From: an uncultured Collinsella sp.
Lineage (GTDB): Bacteria > Actinomycetota > Coriobacteriia > Coriobacteriales > Coriobacteriaceae
Assembly: GCA_958415625.1 (NCBI GenBank)
Contig: CATYZI010000012.1
Coordinates: 6,831-70,830, forward strand
Length of the DNA: 64,000 bases
Direction: 5' to 3'
This document shows, in pieces, positions 45,852 through 55,400 of the stretch. The translations under genes were made by a program, and so were the position numbers. Under the pieces are notes generated by a model that saw only the letters and a list, made by a program, of their open reading frames with translations, did no database searches and was not told the DNA's origin. How positions within the stretch are numbered: position 1 is the first letter of the stretch; the number at the start of each line of letters is the position of its first letter.

Positions 45852-45943
45852 CGTGTGACCCGTGGGCTACAATTGGCCCATCATACGAAGGCGCCTCGTG
45901 TGGCGTGTGCCTGCGTTGGCCGATCTATATTCGGAGGATTCCC

Positions 45944-46303
45944 ATGACCGTACTGTTTGTTGAATATCCCAAGTGCTCGACCTGTAAGAAGGCCAAGGCA
46001 TGGCTGGACGAACATGGGGTTGAGTATATCGACCGCGATATCGTTTTGGACAATCCCACGGCTGATGAGTTTGCGACCTGGATTGCTCGTTCGGGGCTGC
46101 CGGTGCGGCGTTTCTTTAATTCGTCGGGCATGAAATATCGAGAGCTGGGCCTGAAGGCGCGTCTGGATGCGGGCATGACGGATCGGGAGTGCTACGAGCT
46201 GCTGGCGACCGACGGCATGCTGGTCAAGCGTCCGCTGCTGGTGGGCGACGACTTTGCGATTCCCGGCTTTAGGGAAGCGGCTTGGGCCGAGGCGTTACTG
46301 TAG
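45944..46303 (+). CDS. ArsC/Spx-family protein
   Basis: A 119-aa thioredoxin-fold protein with the N-terminal CSTC motif (C11-C14) in YPKCSTCKKAKAWL and the late KRPLLVGD segment. Spx, MgsR, YffB and ArsC share this layout. No arsenic genes are nearby, so a YffB-like reductase or a redox regulator is as likely as arsenate reductase. GGAGG lies 7 nt before the ATG. Confidence 0.85.
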   Translation: MTVLFVEYPKCSTCKKAKAWLDEHGVEYIDRDIVLDNPTADEFATWIARSGLPVRRFFNSSGMKYRELGLKARLDAGMTDRECYELLATDGMLVKRPLLVGDDFAIPGFREAAWAEALL

Positions 46304-46308
46304 CGGCT

Positions 46309-46358
46309 GCGGAAAGTGCGACCCGTTTTGAGTGCTCAGGGTGGGACGCACTTTCCGC
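46309..46358. repeat. Inverted repeat between convergent genes
   Basis: Perfect 12-bp arms GCGGAAAGTGCG (46309-46320) and CGCACTTTCCGC (46347-46358) with an inner ACCC/GGGT pair. There is no T run on either strand, so it looks like another intergenic palindrome rather than a terminator. Confidence 0.75.
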
Positions 46359-46375
46359 CGGCGGGCCTGCCTCAG

Positions 46376-46786
46376 TCAGTCCGCCAGCTGTGCCCATTCG
46401 TGCGGATCGTAGACCTTTACGTGCTTGTTGGGCTTGCCGCTCCAGTACTCCTCGTCCATAAAGGGCAGATATGCTTGAACGCCAGGGCAGATAAAGGGAA
46501 TCCGCTGCTGTTGCAGTCGCTCGCGCTGACGCTGCTCCAGGTGCGCCTCGGATATGACGGTCGGCATGCCGGACAGCTCGACGAGACTTGCCTGGATTCG
46601 CTTAAGGTCGGGGAGTCCCGCATGCCATGACGTCCGCATGATCAAAAATGAGGCACGGCGGTAGTTTGCCTGCATCACCGTGATGGCGGGGCGCAGTGCG
46701 GGATGGATTTTGTTCCGTTCGGGCCAAGGGCCAGCAGTGATCTCGAGGCCCAGGGTCTCCCATAGGTAATCAAGCTCTTCGTCCAT
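46376..46786 (-). CDS. Unknown protein resembling a MarR-associated sensor domain
   Basis: A 136-aa ORF with a GAGG site before the ATG at 46786. The segment LEQRQRERLQQQRIPFICPG and the following VQAYLPFM resemble a domain found before winged-helix regions in some MarR-like proteins. No helix-turn-helix follows here, so it would be the domain alone. There are no membrane segments. Function unknown. Confidence 0.5.
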   Translation of the reverse strand: MDEELDYLWETLGLEITAGPWPERNKIHPALRPAITVMQANYRRASFLIMRTSWHAGLPDLKRIQASLVELSGMPTVISEAHLEQRQRERLQQQRIPFICPGVQAYLPFMDEEYWSGKPNKHVKVYDPHEWAQLAD

Positions 46787-46989
46787 GGCGCCTCGATATC
46801 TACGCGATCATTGATACTTCGATTGTGTTGCCTGGTGCTATCGTTTTCGCGGTAGAATCTGCCAACGGTTGACGGCTACCGCTCGCGGCGTTTTGCCCTT
46901 CGTGTACAGCGGTCGGCTTCACAGGTCCTTCACGGGTTGGACGAAATTAGGCCAATTTGGCCGAATTTCAAAAAAGTCAAAATTGGGGC

Positions 46990-47018
46990 TTGCGTCATGG
47001 CGTGACTTCCCGTATATT
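46990..47018 (+). promoter_or_regulatory. Promoter of the tRNA-Gln/tRNA-Glu unit
   Basis: TTGCGT (46990-46995), 17 nt, TATATT (47013-47018), about 45 nt before tRNA-Gln. An unusually AT-rich segment with GGCCAATTTGGCC lies just upstream (46950-46985), where an UP element would be. The rest of the gap from 46787 shows nothing clear. Confidence 0.6.
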
Positions 47019-47062
47019 TCTTTCTTGCGCAAAGGCACAGCCGAGCGCAGCGATGCAGTCAT

Positions 47063-47136
47063 TGGGATGTCGTCTAATGGCAGGACAGCGGATTCTGGTT
47101 CCGTCAATGGGGGTTCGACTCCCTCCATCCCAGCCA
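47063..47136 (+). tRNA. tRNA-Gln (CUG)
   Basis: Acceptor stem TGGGATG / CATCCCA, anticodon arm GCGGA-TTCTGGT-TCCGT with anticodon CTG, T arm GGGGGTTCGACTCCC. Discriminator G and an encoded CCA (47134-47136). Confidence 0.95.
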
Positions 47137-47153
47137 TTGCATTTGCTACATAT

Positions 47154-47227
47154 GGCCCGTTCGTCTAGCGGTTTAGGACGCCGCCCTCTCAAGGCGGAGA
47201 TCACCAGTTCGAATCTGGTACGGGCTA
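47154..47227 (+). tRNA. tRNA-Glu (CUC)
   Basis: Acceptor stem GGCCCGT / ACGGGCT (a terminal G-U pair), anticodon arm CCGCC-CTCTCAA-GGCGG with anticodon CTC, T arm CCAGTTCGAATCTGG. CCA is not encoded (CCC follows the discriminator). Confidence 0.94.
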
Positions 47228-47241
47228 CCCACAAAAGAATG

Positions 47242-47269
47242 CCCGGGCCTCGCAAGAGACCCGGGTTTT
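47242..47269 (+). terminator. Terminator of the tRNA unit
   Basis: CCCGGG/CCCGGG arms with an inner CTC/GAG pair, a GCAA loop, then TTTT. Confidence 0.8.
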
Positions 47270-47325
47270 GTGTATCGACCGTTTATACGGCGCCTGCCGT
47301 GTTTCGCTCAGATCGAGGAGTAGCC

Positions 47326-48243
47326 ATGGATCTGCCCATCAGCTTGCAAGACATCACGTATGCCGAGAACTATCTGGCGCAGGGCGACCTGGCTACGGCG
47401 ACGCCGCTGTTGGAGCGCCTGGTGGAGCTCGCCGAGGAGTATATCGACGCCGAGTGCAAGACGGAGGAGAAGCGCCAATACTTTAGCTTCGACAGCAAGT
47501 TTGAGCGCTTGGCCTATCGCCGCGTGGAGAAGGATCCGCGCGAGCTCGTGCAGGTCGAGGTTCCCTTTGACCGCCTGTACTCTGATATGGCGTTTGCCTA
47601 CATTCGCCAGCAGGATTATGTGAGCGCTCGTAATGCCCTGATGCAGGCTGTGCGCTGGGACCCCATGAACTGCAACTATCGCTTGGACCTGGCCGAGCTG
47701 TTCCGCGCACTCGAGGACAAGCAGGAATGGGCATCGCTCTCGTTTTCGGTGCTGGAGCGTGCGAGCGACGGCAAGTGCGCCGCCCGCGCCTATTCCAACC
47801 TGGGCCAGTACTTCTTGGAGCCCGAGACCGAGAATGTCTCGGCCGCCGTGGGTTGCGCGCGTCTGGCACTGCGCTTAGCGCCCAACGATGCACACACGAC
47901 GCGCCTGCTCAACAAGATCCATACCACCTATCCGGATGCCGCCGAGGAGAGCGACGAGCACGTGATGGGTGAACTGGCCCTGCAAGGCGTGCCGACCTCG
48001 CCTTCGGCCGAGATTGCCATCTGCCTGATTATGTGCGCGACAGATGCTGCAAGCGACGGCGACAAGCAGGAGGCCACGCGCCTGACGGTGCGTGCTCGCG
48101 ACTTGGTGGGCGAGGAGGCCTGCGCGGCGATTATCAAACTGGTGCGCGAGAGCGACGCTGAGCTCAATGCTGAGCGCAAGGCAAAGCGCGATGCCGCGGG
48201 CTCAAACGCCGATGGAGCCAAGGAGGCCGGCGATGCCCAGTAA
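47326..48243 (+). CDS. Tetratricopeptide-like protein of unknown role
   Basis: A 305-aa, all-helical soluble protein. Regions YAENYLAQGDLATATPLLERL (near 12-32) and AFAYIRQQDYVSARNALMQA (near 88-107) look like TPR helices. The C-terminus is charged and low in complexity. GAGGAG lies 5 nt before ATG 47326. It overlaps smpB by 11 nt, so the two are co-translated. A scaffold role is possible but not shown. Confidence 0.75.
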   Translation: MDLPISLQDITYAENYLAQGDLATATPLLERLVELAEEYIDAECKTEEKRQYFSFDSKFERLAYRRVEKDPRELVQVEVPFDRLYSDMAFAYIRQQDYVSARNALMQAVRWDPMNCNYRLDLAELFRALEDKQEWASLSFSVLERASDGKCAARAYSNLGQYFLEPETENVSAAVGCARLALRLAPNDAHTTRLLNKIHTTYPDAAEESDEHVMGELALQGVPTSPSAEIAICLIMCATDAASDGDKQEATRLTVRARDLVGEEACAAIIKLVRESDAELNAERKAKRDAAGSNADGAKEAGDAQ

Positions 48244-48703
48244 GCGCGAGCGCAAGCTCATCTCCAAGAATCGCTCGGCACACCACGAGTACTTTATCGA
48301 TGAGACCTTTGAGTGCGGCATTGAGCTGAGTGGCACCGAGGTTAAGTCGATTCGCGAGCGCGCGTGCCAGATCACCGACACCTTTGCACTGATTCGTGGC
48401 GGCGAGTGCTGGCTCGTGGGGCTGCATATTCATCCTTATAGCCATGGTGGCGTGTGGAACCGCGACCCTGATCGCCGTCGTCGTCTGCTGCTGCACCGCA
48501 AGGAGATTGACTTTCTCGACGGTAAGCTACGTAATCGCGGCTATGCCCTGGTGCCGCTGGAGCTGTATTTTAATACCGACGGCCGCGTAAAGCTGCTGCT
48601 GGGCCTAGGCCGCGGCAAGAAGCTTTACGACAAGCGCGAGGATATGGCCAAGCGCGACGTTCAGCGCGAGATTGACCGCGCCCTCAAGGAGCGCAACCGT
48701 TAG
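48233..48703 (+). CDS. smpB: SsrA-binding protein
   Basis: A 156-aa partner of tmRNA in ribosome rescue. It has NRSAHHEYFIDETFECGIEL, then SGTEVKSIR, and the basic C-terminus GKKLYDKREDMAKRD that reads the mRNA channel. AAGGAGG lies at 48220-48226. The tmRNA gene itself was not found in the window. Confidence 0.96.
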   Translation: MPSKRERKLISKNRSAHHEYFIDETFECGIELSGTEVKSIRERACQITDTFALIRGGECWLVGLHIHPYSHGGVWNRDPDRRRRLLLHRKEIDFLDGKLRNRGYALVPLELYFNTDGRVKLLLGLGRGKKLYDKREDMAKRDVQREIDRALKERNR

Positions 48704-48714
48704 GCACTCTGTAT

Positions 48715-48783
48715 AAGTTGCGGTGGAATAGTTCCTGTTTGAGGCCAAATAGCCGACAAGCAGGAACTATTTCACCGCAACTT
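48715..48783. repeat. Inverted repeat AGTTGCGGTG/AATAGTTCCTG family
   Basis: 26-bp arms 48715-48740 and 48758-48783 match with two differences (AAGTTGCGGTGGAATAGTTC ... and its reverse complement). Loop 17 nt. A half copy lies at 63913-63943. Confidence 0.88.
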
Positions 48784-48911
48784 GGTGGAGAGACTTGGCT
48801 GACCTGCAATCTTGGCACATATATGTATAGGGCGGTGTCCGTTACGGGCGCCGTCTTTTTGTGGGTACATACATCCATAAGGTACCAACCCGGGTTAGGG
48901 GAGTGATCGTT

Positions 48912-49415
48912 ATGGACAAAACTGCGTTCTTTACCATGCCGAGCGGTCTGTACGTGGTGAGCGCCGCGGCAGACGGGCTGCGCGCCGGCTGCGTCATCAA
49001 CACGGCGGTGCAGGTGACGTCCGCACCGCCGCGCATTTCGGTTGCCGTGAACAAGGACAACGTTACCTCGGGCGTCATCGCATCGGCCAAAGCGTTCGCG
49101 CTGACCGTGATCGATCAGACCGCCGACATGCTCTACATCGGTAACTTTGGGTTCCGCACCAGCAGCGATTATGACAAGTTTGCCAAATACGAGACCCGCG
49201 AGACGGCTCTGGGCATGCCCTATGTGCCCGAGCACGCGGCAGCGCTGTTTAGCTGCCGTTTGATCGACACTGTGGATGTGGGCACGCATCTGCTGTTTAT
49301 CGGCGAGGTCGAGGGTGCCGAGCGCCTGAGCGACGAGACGCCGCTGACGTACGACTACTATCACAAGGTTCTGAAGGGCAAGACGCCTCCGAAGGCCTCG
49401 TCCTATCAAGGCTAG
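48912..49415 (+). CDS. Flavin reductase domain protein
   Basis: A 167-aa FMN-binding split-barrel protein with MPSGLYVVSAAADGLRAGC and the NTAVQVTSAPPRISVAVNKDN stretch typical of the flavin reductase-like family. It lacks the rubredoxin domain that is fused in high-molecular-weight rubredoxins; that domain is encoded separately just downstream. GGGGAG lies 8 nt before ATG 48912. It probably passes electrons from NAD(P)H to the rubredoxin. Confidence 0.82.
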   Translation: MDKTAFFTMPSGLYVVSAAADGLRAGCVINTAVQVTSAPPRISVAVNKDNVTSGVIASAKAFALTVIDQTADMLYIGNFGFRTSSDYDKFAKYETRETALGMPYVPEHAAALFSCRLIDTVDVGTHLLFIGEVEGAERLSDETPLTYDYYHKVLKGKTPPKASSYQG

Positions 49416-49432
49416 AATTGTTGTAAAAACAC

Positions 49433-49460
49433 TTGCATTATTTTATTGAGAACATATACT
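49433..49460 (+). promoter_or_regulatory. Promoter of the rubredoxin gene
   Basis: TTGCAT (49433-49438), 16 nt, TATACT (49455-49460) in an AT-rich stretch, 44 nt before the rubredoxin ATG. Confidence 0.6.
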
Positions 49461-49504
49461 AATAAGCGAAGTACATCACCAGTCGCGTTCGAGAGGAGAA
49501 CATC

Positions 49505-49648
49505 ATGGCTGAGGAGAAGAAGACGTATAAGTTTGTGTGCGTCGTTTGCGGTTACGAAGTTGAGGTCGATACGCCCGAGCTGCCCGAGGACTACGTGTGC
49601 CCGGTGTGCGGCGTCGGTCCCGATCAGTTTGAGCTCGTCGAGGAGTAA
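49505..49648 (+). CDS. Short rubredoxin-like protein
   Basis: A 47-aa protein with the two iron-binding knuckles CVVCGY (C13, C16) and CPVCGVGPDQF. The loop between them is about ten residues shorter than in classical rubredoxin and lacks its DPxxGDPxxGI segment. It is preceded by GAGAGGAG and its own promoter. It is the likely electron carrier for the flavin reductase upstream. Confidence 0.88.
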   Translation: MAEEKKTYKFVCVVCGYEVEVDTPELPEDYVCPVCGVGPDQFELVEE

Positions 49649-49687
49649 CTCGCAGGCACACGGCGAAAGCCGAACATAGCTCTGTCC

Positions 49688-49724
49688 AAGGGTCCCGGCT
49701 GGATATTCCGGCTGGGACCCTTTT
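49688..49724 (+). terminator. Terminator of the rubredoxin gene
   Basis: 9-bp stem AAGGGTCCC / GGGACCCTT (49688-49696, 49714-49722) with a T run. Confidence 0.88.
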
Positions 49725-49755
49725 GATTTATCTGACGGTTTAAAACGGCCTTACG

Positions 49756-49771
49756 TGTTACAGATTGAGAC
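49756..49771. repeat. Solo right arm of the 16-25-16 repeat
   Basis: TGTTACAGATTGAGAC, identical to right arms in the arrays at 52 and 61 kb. Where the left arm would lie (49715-49730) is the rubredoxin terminator instead. Confidence 0.75.
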
Positions 49772-49800
49772 GTTATATCTGGACAGCCACGCTATCCCAA

Positions 49801-51057
49801 TTACATCCCCGTTAGCAGCACGATGTCGAGAATCGTCACGATGACGCCGATCCCTACGAGCAGCGCGTTGAGCGGGCGCGAGTTGGCGTATTTGCCCATA
49901 ACGCGGGGCGAACTGGTGAGTCGTATGAGCACAAAGACCGTAATCGGCAACTGAAGCGACAACAATGCCTGACTCCAGATGAGACCCTCAAAAGGATTCG
50001 GGACGATCAGGCACGCCGCCACTGCGCCGACGAAACAGACCGCCACTCCAATCGATGAGTGCCGGTCGTGGATGTCGTATTCCTCGTCGAACATGCCCGC
50101 GGTGATGGTTCCCGCCGCCATGCCCGCTGTCACGCTGCTCGATAGTCCCGCGAACAGCAGCGCTACCGCAAAGATGGTCGAGCTCGCCGGGCCCAAGATG
50201 GGGGAGAGCGTGGCCGCTGCGACGGCGAGGTCGTCTACGACAATGCCGTGCGCAAAGAAGGTCGTTGCGGCCAGGATGACCATGGCCGAGTTGATCGCCC
50301 AGCCCACGCCCATCGAAAAGAGCGTGTCGAAGAGCTCATAGCGCAGACGCTCTTCGATAACCTGCTCGCCTTGGCCTTCGAAGTGCATGGATTGGATGAC
50401 CTCGGAGTGCAGGAAGAGGTTGTGGGGCATAACGACCGCGCCTAGGACACTTACGATAATCGCGGCCGAGCCGGTGGGCATACGGGGTGTGATCCAGCTT
50501 GTGGCGGCTTGCGGCCAGTCGACGTTGACTAGTGCAAGCTCGGCCAAAAACGAAAGTCCTACCACGCCCACGAAGGCGATGATCCATCGCTCGGCGCGTT
50601 TGTAGGAGCTTGTCATGAGCATGGCAATCGATGCCGCCGCGACGATGACGCAGCCGGCGCGTACGGGCAGGCCAAAGAGCATTTGAAGCGCGATCGCACC
50701 GCCCAGGACTTCGGCCATGGCGGTGGCGATGGTCGCGAGGTAGGCGCTGGCGAGCACCGTGCGCCCAACGAAGCGGGGGAGAAAGCGGGTCGTGGCCTCG
50801 GCAAGGCAGGCGCCCGTGGCGATGCCCAGGTGCGCCGCGTTGTGCTGCAAGACGATCAGCATAATCGTGGACAGCGTGACGATCCACAGCAGCGCGTAGC
50901 CAAACTGCGAGCCCGCGGCCATATTGGAGGCCCAGTTGCCCGGGTCGATAAAGCCGACGGTCACGAGCAGCCCGGGGCCGATATGCCGCGCAATGTCTAG
51001 GCCTCCGTGACCACCGGTGCGTCGGGAGCCAAAGTGTTGTTTGAGATGGTTGAGCAT
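49801..51057 (-). CDS. mntH: NRAMP-family divalent metal transporter
   Basis: A proton-coupled Mn2+/Fe2+ importer of 418 aa with about 11 helices. The helix-1 motif DPGNWASN and the helix-6 motif MPHNLFLHS, which form the metal site, are intact. ATG 51057 has AGGAG upstream; the open frame adds 12 residues that are not needed. It follows gpmA by 75 nt on the same strand. Confidence 0.92.
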   Translation of the reverse strand: MLNHLKQHFGSRRTGGHGGLDIARHIGPGLLVTVGFIDPGNWASNMAAGSQFGYALLWIVTLSTIMLIVLQHNAAHLGIATGACLAEATTRFLPRFVGRTVLASAYLATIATAMAEVLGGAIALQMLFGLPVRAGCVIVAAASIAMLMTSSYKRAERWIIAFVGVVGLSFLAELALVNVDWPQAATSWITPRMPTGSAAIIVSVLGAVVMPHNLFLHSEVIQSMHFEGQGEQVIEERLRYELFDTLFSMGVGWAINSAMVILAATTFFAHGIVVDDLAVAAATLSPILGPASSTIFAVALLFAGLSSSVTAGMAAGTITAGMFDEEYDIHDRHSSIGVAVCFVGAVAACLIVPNPFEGLIWSQALLSLQLPITVFVLIRLTSSPRVMGKYANSRPLNALLVGIGVIVTILDIVLLTGM

Positions 51058-51132
51058 GGTGCGCTCCTGCGTATGGGCGGCGTGACGTCGCATCTGGGTC
51101 GTGCGGCGCCACGCGTCGGATTTGGGTTGGGG

Positions 51133-51906
51133 CTACTTGTGCGCTTTGCCCTGATTGGCCACGGCGTCGATCTTGGCGGCGATGGTCGCCGGGTCGCCGA
51201 TGTAGCGCTTGTCGAGGACATTGAAATCGGTATCGAAGGTGTAGACGAGCGGCACGCCGGTGGGGATGTTGACCTTGAGGATCTCCTCGGGCGTGAGGTG
51301 CTCGAGCTTCATGACGAGTGAGCGCAGGGAGTTGCCGTGTGCGGCGATGAGTACGCGCTTGCCGGCGAGCATCTGGGGGCGAATCTCGTCTTCGAAATAA
51401 GGCCAGGCGCGGGCGATCGTGTCCTTGAGGCACTCGGTATAGGGCAGCTGATCGGGCGCGACATCACGGTATTGCTCCTGGGTGTGGGGATCGCGCGCGT
51501 CGTCCGGCTCGAGTGCCGGCGGGCAGACATCGAAGGAGCGGCGCCAGATGAGCACCTGCTCGTCGCCGTGCTCCGCTGCGGCATCGGCCTTGTTGAGACC
51601 CTGCAACGCTCCGTAGTGGCGCTCGTTGAGCTTCCAGGATTTGATGACGGGCAACCACTCGCGATCCATTTGGCCGAGCACGATGTCGAGGGTGTGAATT
51701 GCGCGCTTGAGACGCGAGGTGTAGCAGACGTCGAAGTCGAAGCCCGCTTCTTTGAGGGCTCGACCGCCTGCTGCGGCTTCTTCGCGGCCCGTGTCGGTGA
51801 GCTCAACATCGGTCCAGCCGGTGAACAGGTTGAGCTTGTTCCACTCGGACTCTCCGTGACGGATAAGGACGAGTTGCATCGTCTGCTGGTCTGCTTGGTG
51901 CGCCAT
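51133..51906 (-). CDS. gpmA: 2,3-bisphosphoglycerate-dependent phosphoglycerate mutase
   Basis: A glycolytic enzyme of 257 aa. The phospho-accepting His lies in LIRHGESEWN (H17). YTSRLKRAIHT, ERHYGALQGLNK and AAHGNSLRSL complete the active site. AAGGAGG lies 5 nt before ATG 51906, which gives nine residues before the usual N-terminus. Confidence 0.96.
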   Translation of the reverse strand: MAHQADQQTMQLVLIRHGESEWNKLNLFTGWTDVELTDTGREEAAAGGRALKEAGFDFDVCYTSRLKRAIHTLDIVLGQMDREWLPVIKSWKLNERHYGALQGLNKADAAAEHGDEQVLIWRRSFDVCPPALEPDDARDPHTQEQYRDVAPDQLPYTECLKDTIARAWPYFEDEIRPQMLAGKRVLIAAHGNSLRSLVMKLEHLTPEEILKVNIPTGVPLVYTFDTDFNVLDKRYIGDPATIAAKIDAVANQGKAHK

Positions 51907-52044
51907 AGGGGCCTCCTTGATCTGGCACGGTGTGCGTGCCGTTTGCTTGACGCCGCAAAGGATACCCGTTTTAAGCTTAAAAGTTAACCAAGACTAACAA
52001 AATTGTTGTATTTGAATGGGATGGTGAAAGGGGGCTGCCGAAAT

Positions 52045-52261
52045 GTCTCGATCTGTAACAACTAGGGATGGAAATTGGGCCTAGGTGTTACAGATCGAGA
52101 CAGGAAGAAATGGTCCTATGGAAAATCTCGATCTGTAACAGTTAGCTGCAAAAACCGGCCCTTCATGTTACAGATTGAGACATTCGGAACCGTCTCTCGA
52201 AAACATCTCAATCTGTAACAGTTAGTCGTCGTAATTGGGTCTTACTGTTACAGATTGAGAT
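52045..52261. repeat. Palindromic repeat array 1 (three units)
   Basis: Units at 52045-52101, 52125-52181 and 52205-52261, each 57 nt: a left arm like GTCTCGATCTGTAACA, 25 variable nt, a right arm like TGTTACAGATCGAGAC. Units start every 80 nt. In the third unit both arms carry matching changes (ATCTCA... and ...TGAGAT), so pairing is kept. It lies in the 539-nt gap between gpmA and gltB, which otherwise shows no gene. Confidence 0.95.
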
Positions 52262-52445
52262 GTTTGAAGAGGTGAGTTTGCAGGCCGAACTTGGGGCCTA
52301 TGTTTTCGCCCTTGAGGTCGGCGGTGCCCACTCGTAAGGTGTGCGTTACGCGATTGTTTCGAAACGGGCGGGAAACACAACGGGCCGGCGATGCTCCTAC
52401 TATGCCTATTCAACTGACTGTCTAAATATCTAGGGGAGGATCGCG

Positions 52446-55400
52446 ATGCAGGCAGATTCCGCTCAGCAGCAGGGCCTTTATCGCCCCGAATTCGACCACG
52501 ATGCATGTGGCATCGGCGCGCTTGCCGATATCAACGGTGAGCGCCATCACCAGATTCTGGACGATGCGCTGTCCATTCTGGTCAACTTGGAGCACCGCGG
52601 AGGCACGGGACTCGAGAAGAACACCGGCGACGGCGCCGGTATCCTGTTCCAAGTCCCGCATCACTTTTTCCGAAAAGAGGCTCAAAAATGCGGCCAGATT
52701 CTGCCGGCAGAGGGCGACTATGGCGTGGCCATGCTGTTCTTCCCGCAGGACGACAAGGGCGTAGAGGATGCCCGCCGCGTGTTTGAGGAGGGCTGCGCCG
52801 AGGCCGGCGTACCGCTGCTCTTTTGGCGCGAGGTGCCGGTCGACCCGCACGACCTGGGCGAGACGGCCCGCGCCTGCATGCCCACTATCCTGCAGGCCTT
52901 CCTGGGCCGCCCCGACGATACGCCGGCGGGTGACGCCTTCGAGCGCCGCCTGTACGTGTGCCGTCGCACTATCGAGAAGAAGGCCGATGCCGAGTTTGCC
53001 CTGCGCGACAAGATCTTCTACGTGTGCTCCATGAGCTCGCGCACCATCGTGTACAAGGGCATGCTGGTCGCCACGCAGATGCGCCGCTTCTTCATCGACC
53101 TCAACGATGCCGCCGTCAAAACGGCCGTGGCGCTCGTCCACTCGCGCTACTCCACCAACACCACGCCCAGCTGGGAGCGTGCGCACCCCAACCGCTTTAT
53201 CATCCACAACGGCGAGATTAACACCCTCAAGGGCAACGTCAACTGGATCCGCGCCCGCGAGCCCAACCTGTACAGCCCCGTGCTGCAGCACGATCTTGAG
53301 CGCGTGATGCCCATCATCAACCGCGAGGGCTCCGATTCCGCGATTCTGGACAACGTGCTTGAGTTCCTAGTCATGAACGGCCGTCCGCTCACGCGTGCCG
53401 CGTCTATGTTGCTGCCCGAGCCATGGGACCACAACGACAACCTGGGTGAGGAACGCCGCGCCTACGACGCTTACCAGTCCATGCTCATGGAGCCGTGGGA
53501 CGGTCCTGCCGCTATCGCCTTTACCGATGGCCGTACCCTGGGCGCCGCCCTCGACCGTAACGGCCTGCGTCCCGCCCGCTATTATGTGACGCGCGACGGT
53601 CGTTTTATGCTGGCAAGCGAGGTGGGCACCATCGAGGTGAGCCCCGAGAACATCCTGACGAGCGGCTGCTTGGGACCGGGCCAGATGCTCGAGGTCGATT
53701 TTGCTCGCGGCCGCGTAATCTACAACGACGAGCTGCGCGCCCGCTATGCCAAGGAAAAGCCCTACCGCGACTGGATTGCCGAGGAGACGCTGACTATCGA
53801 CGCGCTCGATGAGCCCGCCGCGCCCGCGCCCGCCGAGGATGCCGAGGTGCCCGCCGCCGTGCGCATGGCCAAGCTCGGCTATCACTGGGATGATGCTGAC
53901 GAGGTCGTGCGCCCCATGGCCCAGCAGGGCAAGGCCCCGCTCGCCTCGATGGGTATCGATGCGCCGTTGGCCTGCCTGTCCAAGAAGACGCGTTCGTTCT
54001 TTGACTACTTCTATCAGCTGTTCGCTCAGGTCACGAATCCTCCGATCGATGCCCTGCGCGAGCACATGGTGACTTCGACCACGCTCTACCTGGGCAACCA
54101 CGGCAACCTGCTCGAGGATTCCCGCACGGCCTGTCAGCTGGTGCGCTTGGAGCGCCCATTGCTCAACGAGGAAGAGTTCGAGCATATCTGTGCCATCGAC
54201 CGTGTTGGCTTTAAGACCCGTCGTTTCCGTGCCGTCTACCGCCGCGATGCCGGCGAGGGCGCGCTGCAGGCTGCGCTCAAACAGCTTGCCGAGGACGTTG
54301 AGGCTGCGGTCCGCGACGGCGTGAACATTGTGGTGTTGAGCGATCGTGCCGCTGCGGGCGAGGTGCCCGTGCCGTCGCTGCTCGCCGTGGGCTGCGTGCA
54401 CAACCACCTGATCCGCGCCGGCGTTCGTACTTTTGCCGACATCGTGGTGGAGTGCGGTGACGCCGTGTCCCCGCACGACTTTGCGGCACTGGTGGGCTAC
54501 TCCGCGAGCGGCATCTATCCGTACAACGCACATGCGTGCATCCGCGATCTGGCGGCACGCGGCGACCTGGACGTGACGGCCGAGCAGGGCATCGCCAACT
54601 ACAACAAGGCTGCGACCGCCGGCATCGTCTCCATCATGTCCAAGATGGGCATCTCCACGGTGCAGAGCTACCATTCGGCGCAGATCTTCGAAGCCGTGGG
54701 CTTTACGCCGGAGTTCGTCAACGCGTACTTTGCCGGCACGGTGAGCCGTGTGGGCGGTATGGGTGTCGAGGACGTTGAACGCGAGCAAAACGAGCGCTAC
54801 GACGCCGCGCTCGCTATCCTTAAGAGCCCGGCTCCCGATCAGCTGCCCACGCTGGGCCTGACCAAGTGGCGCCCGCTCGGCGGCGAGGAACACCTCATCG
54901 ACCCCCAGACCGTCTACCTGCTGCAGACCGCCTGCCGTGAGGACAGCTACGACACCTTTAAGGAGTACAGCGCCCGCCTGCACCGCACCGGCCGTGCCGT
55001 GCGTCTGCGCGACTTGCTCGACTTTGATGCCAGCGGCCGCACGCCGGTTTCGCTCGACGAGGTCGAGCCCGCGCTCAACATCGTCCGCCGCTTTAACACC
55101 GGCGCCATGTCGTACGGCTCCATCAGCAAGGAAGCACACGAGTGCATGGCCATCGCCATGAACCGCCTGCACGGCCGTTCCAACTCGGGCGAGGGCGGTG
55201 AGGATCCGCGTCGCGAGACCCCGCTGGCTAACGGTGATTCCAAGAACTCCGCGATCAAGCAGGTGGCAAGTGCGCGCTTTGGCGTGACGAGCCGCTACCT
55301 GTGCAGCGCCTTCGAGATTCAGATCAAGATGGCCCAGGGCGCCAAGCCCGGCGAGGGTGGCCACCTGCCCGGCAAGAAGGTCTACCCCTGGATTGCCGAG

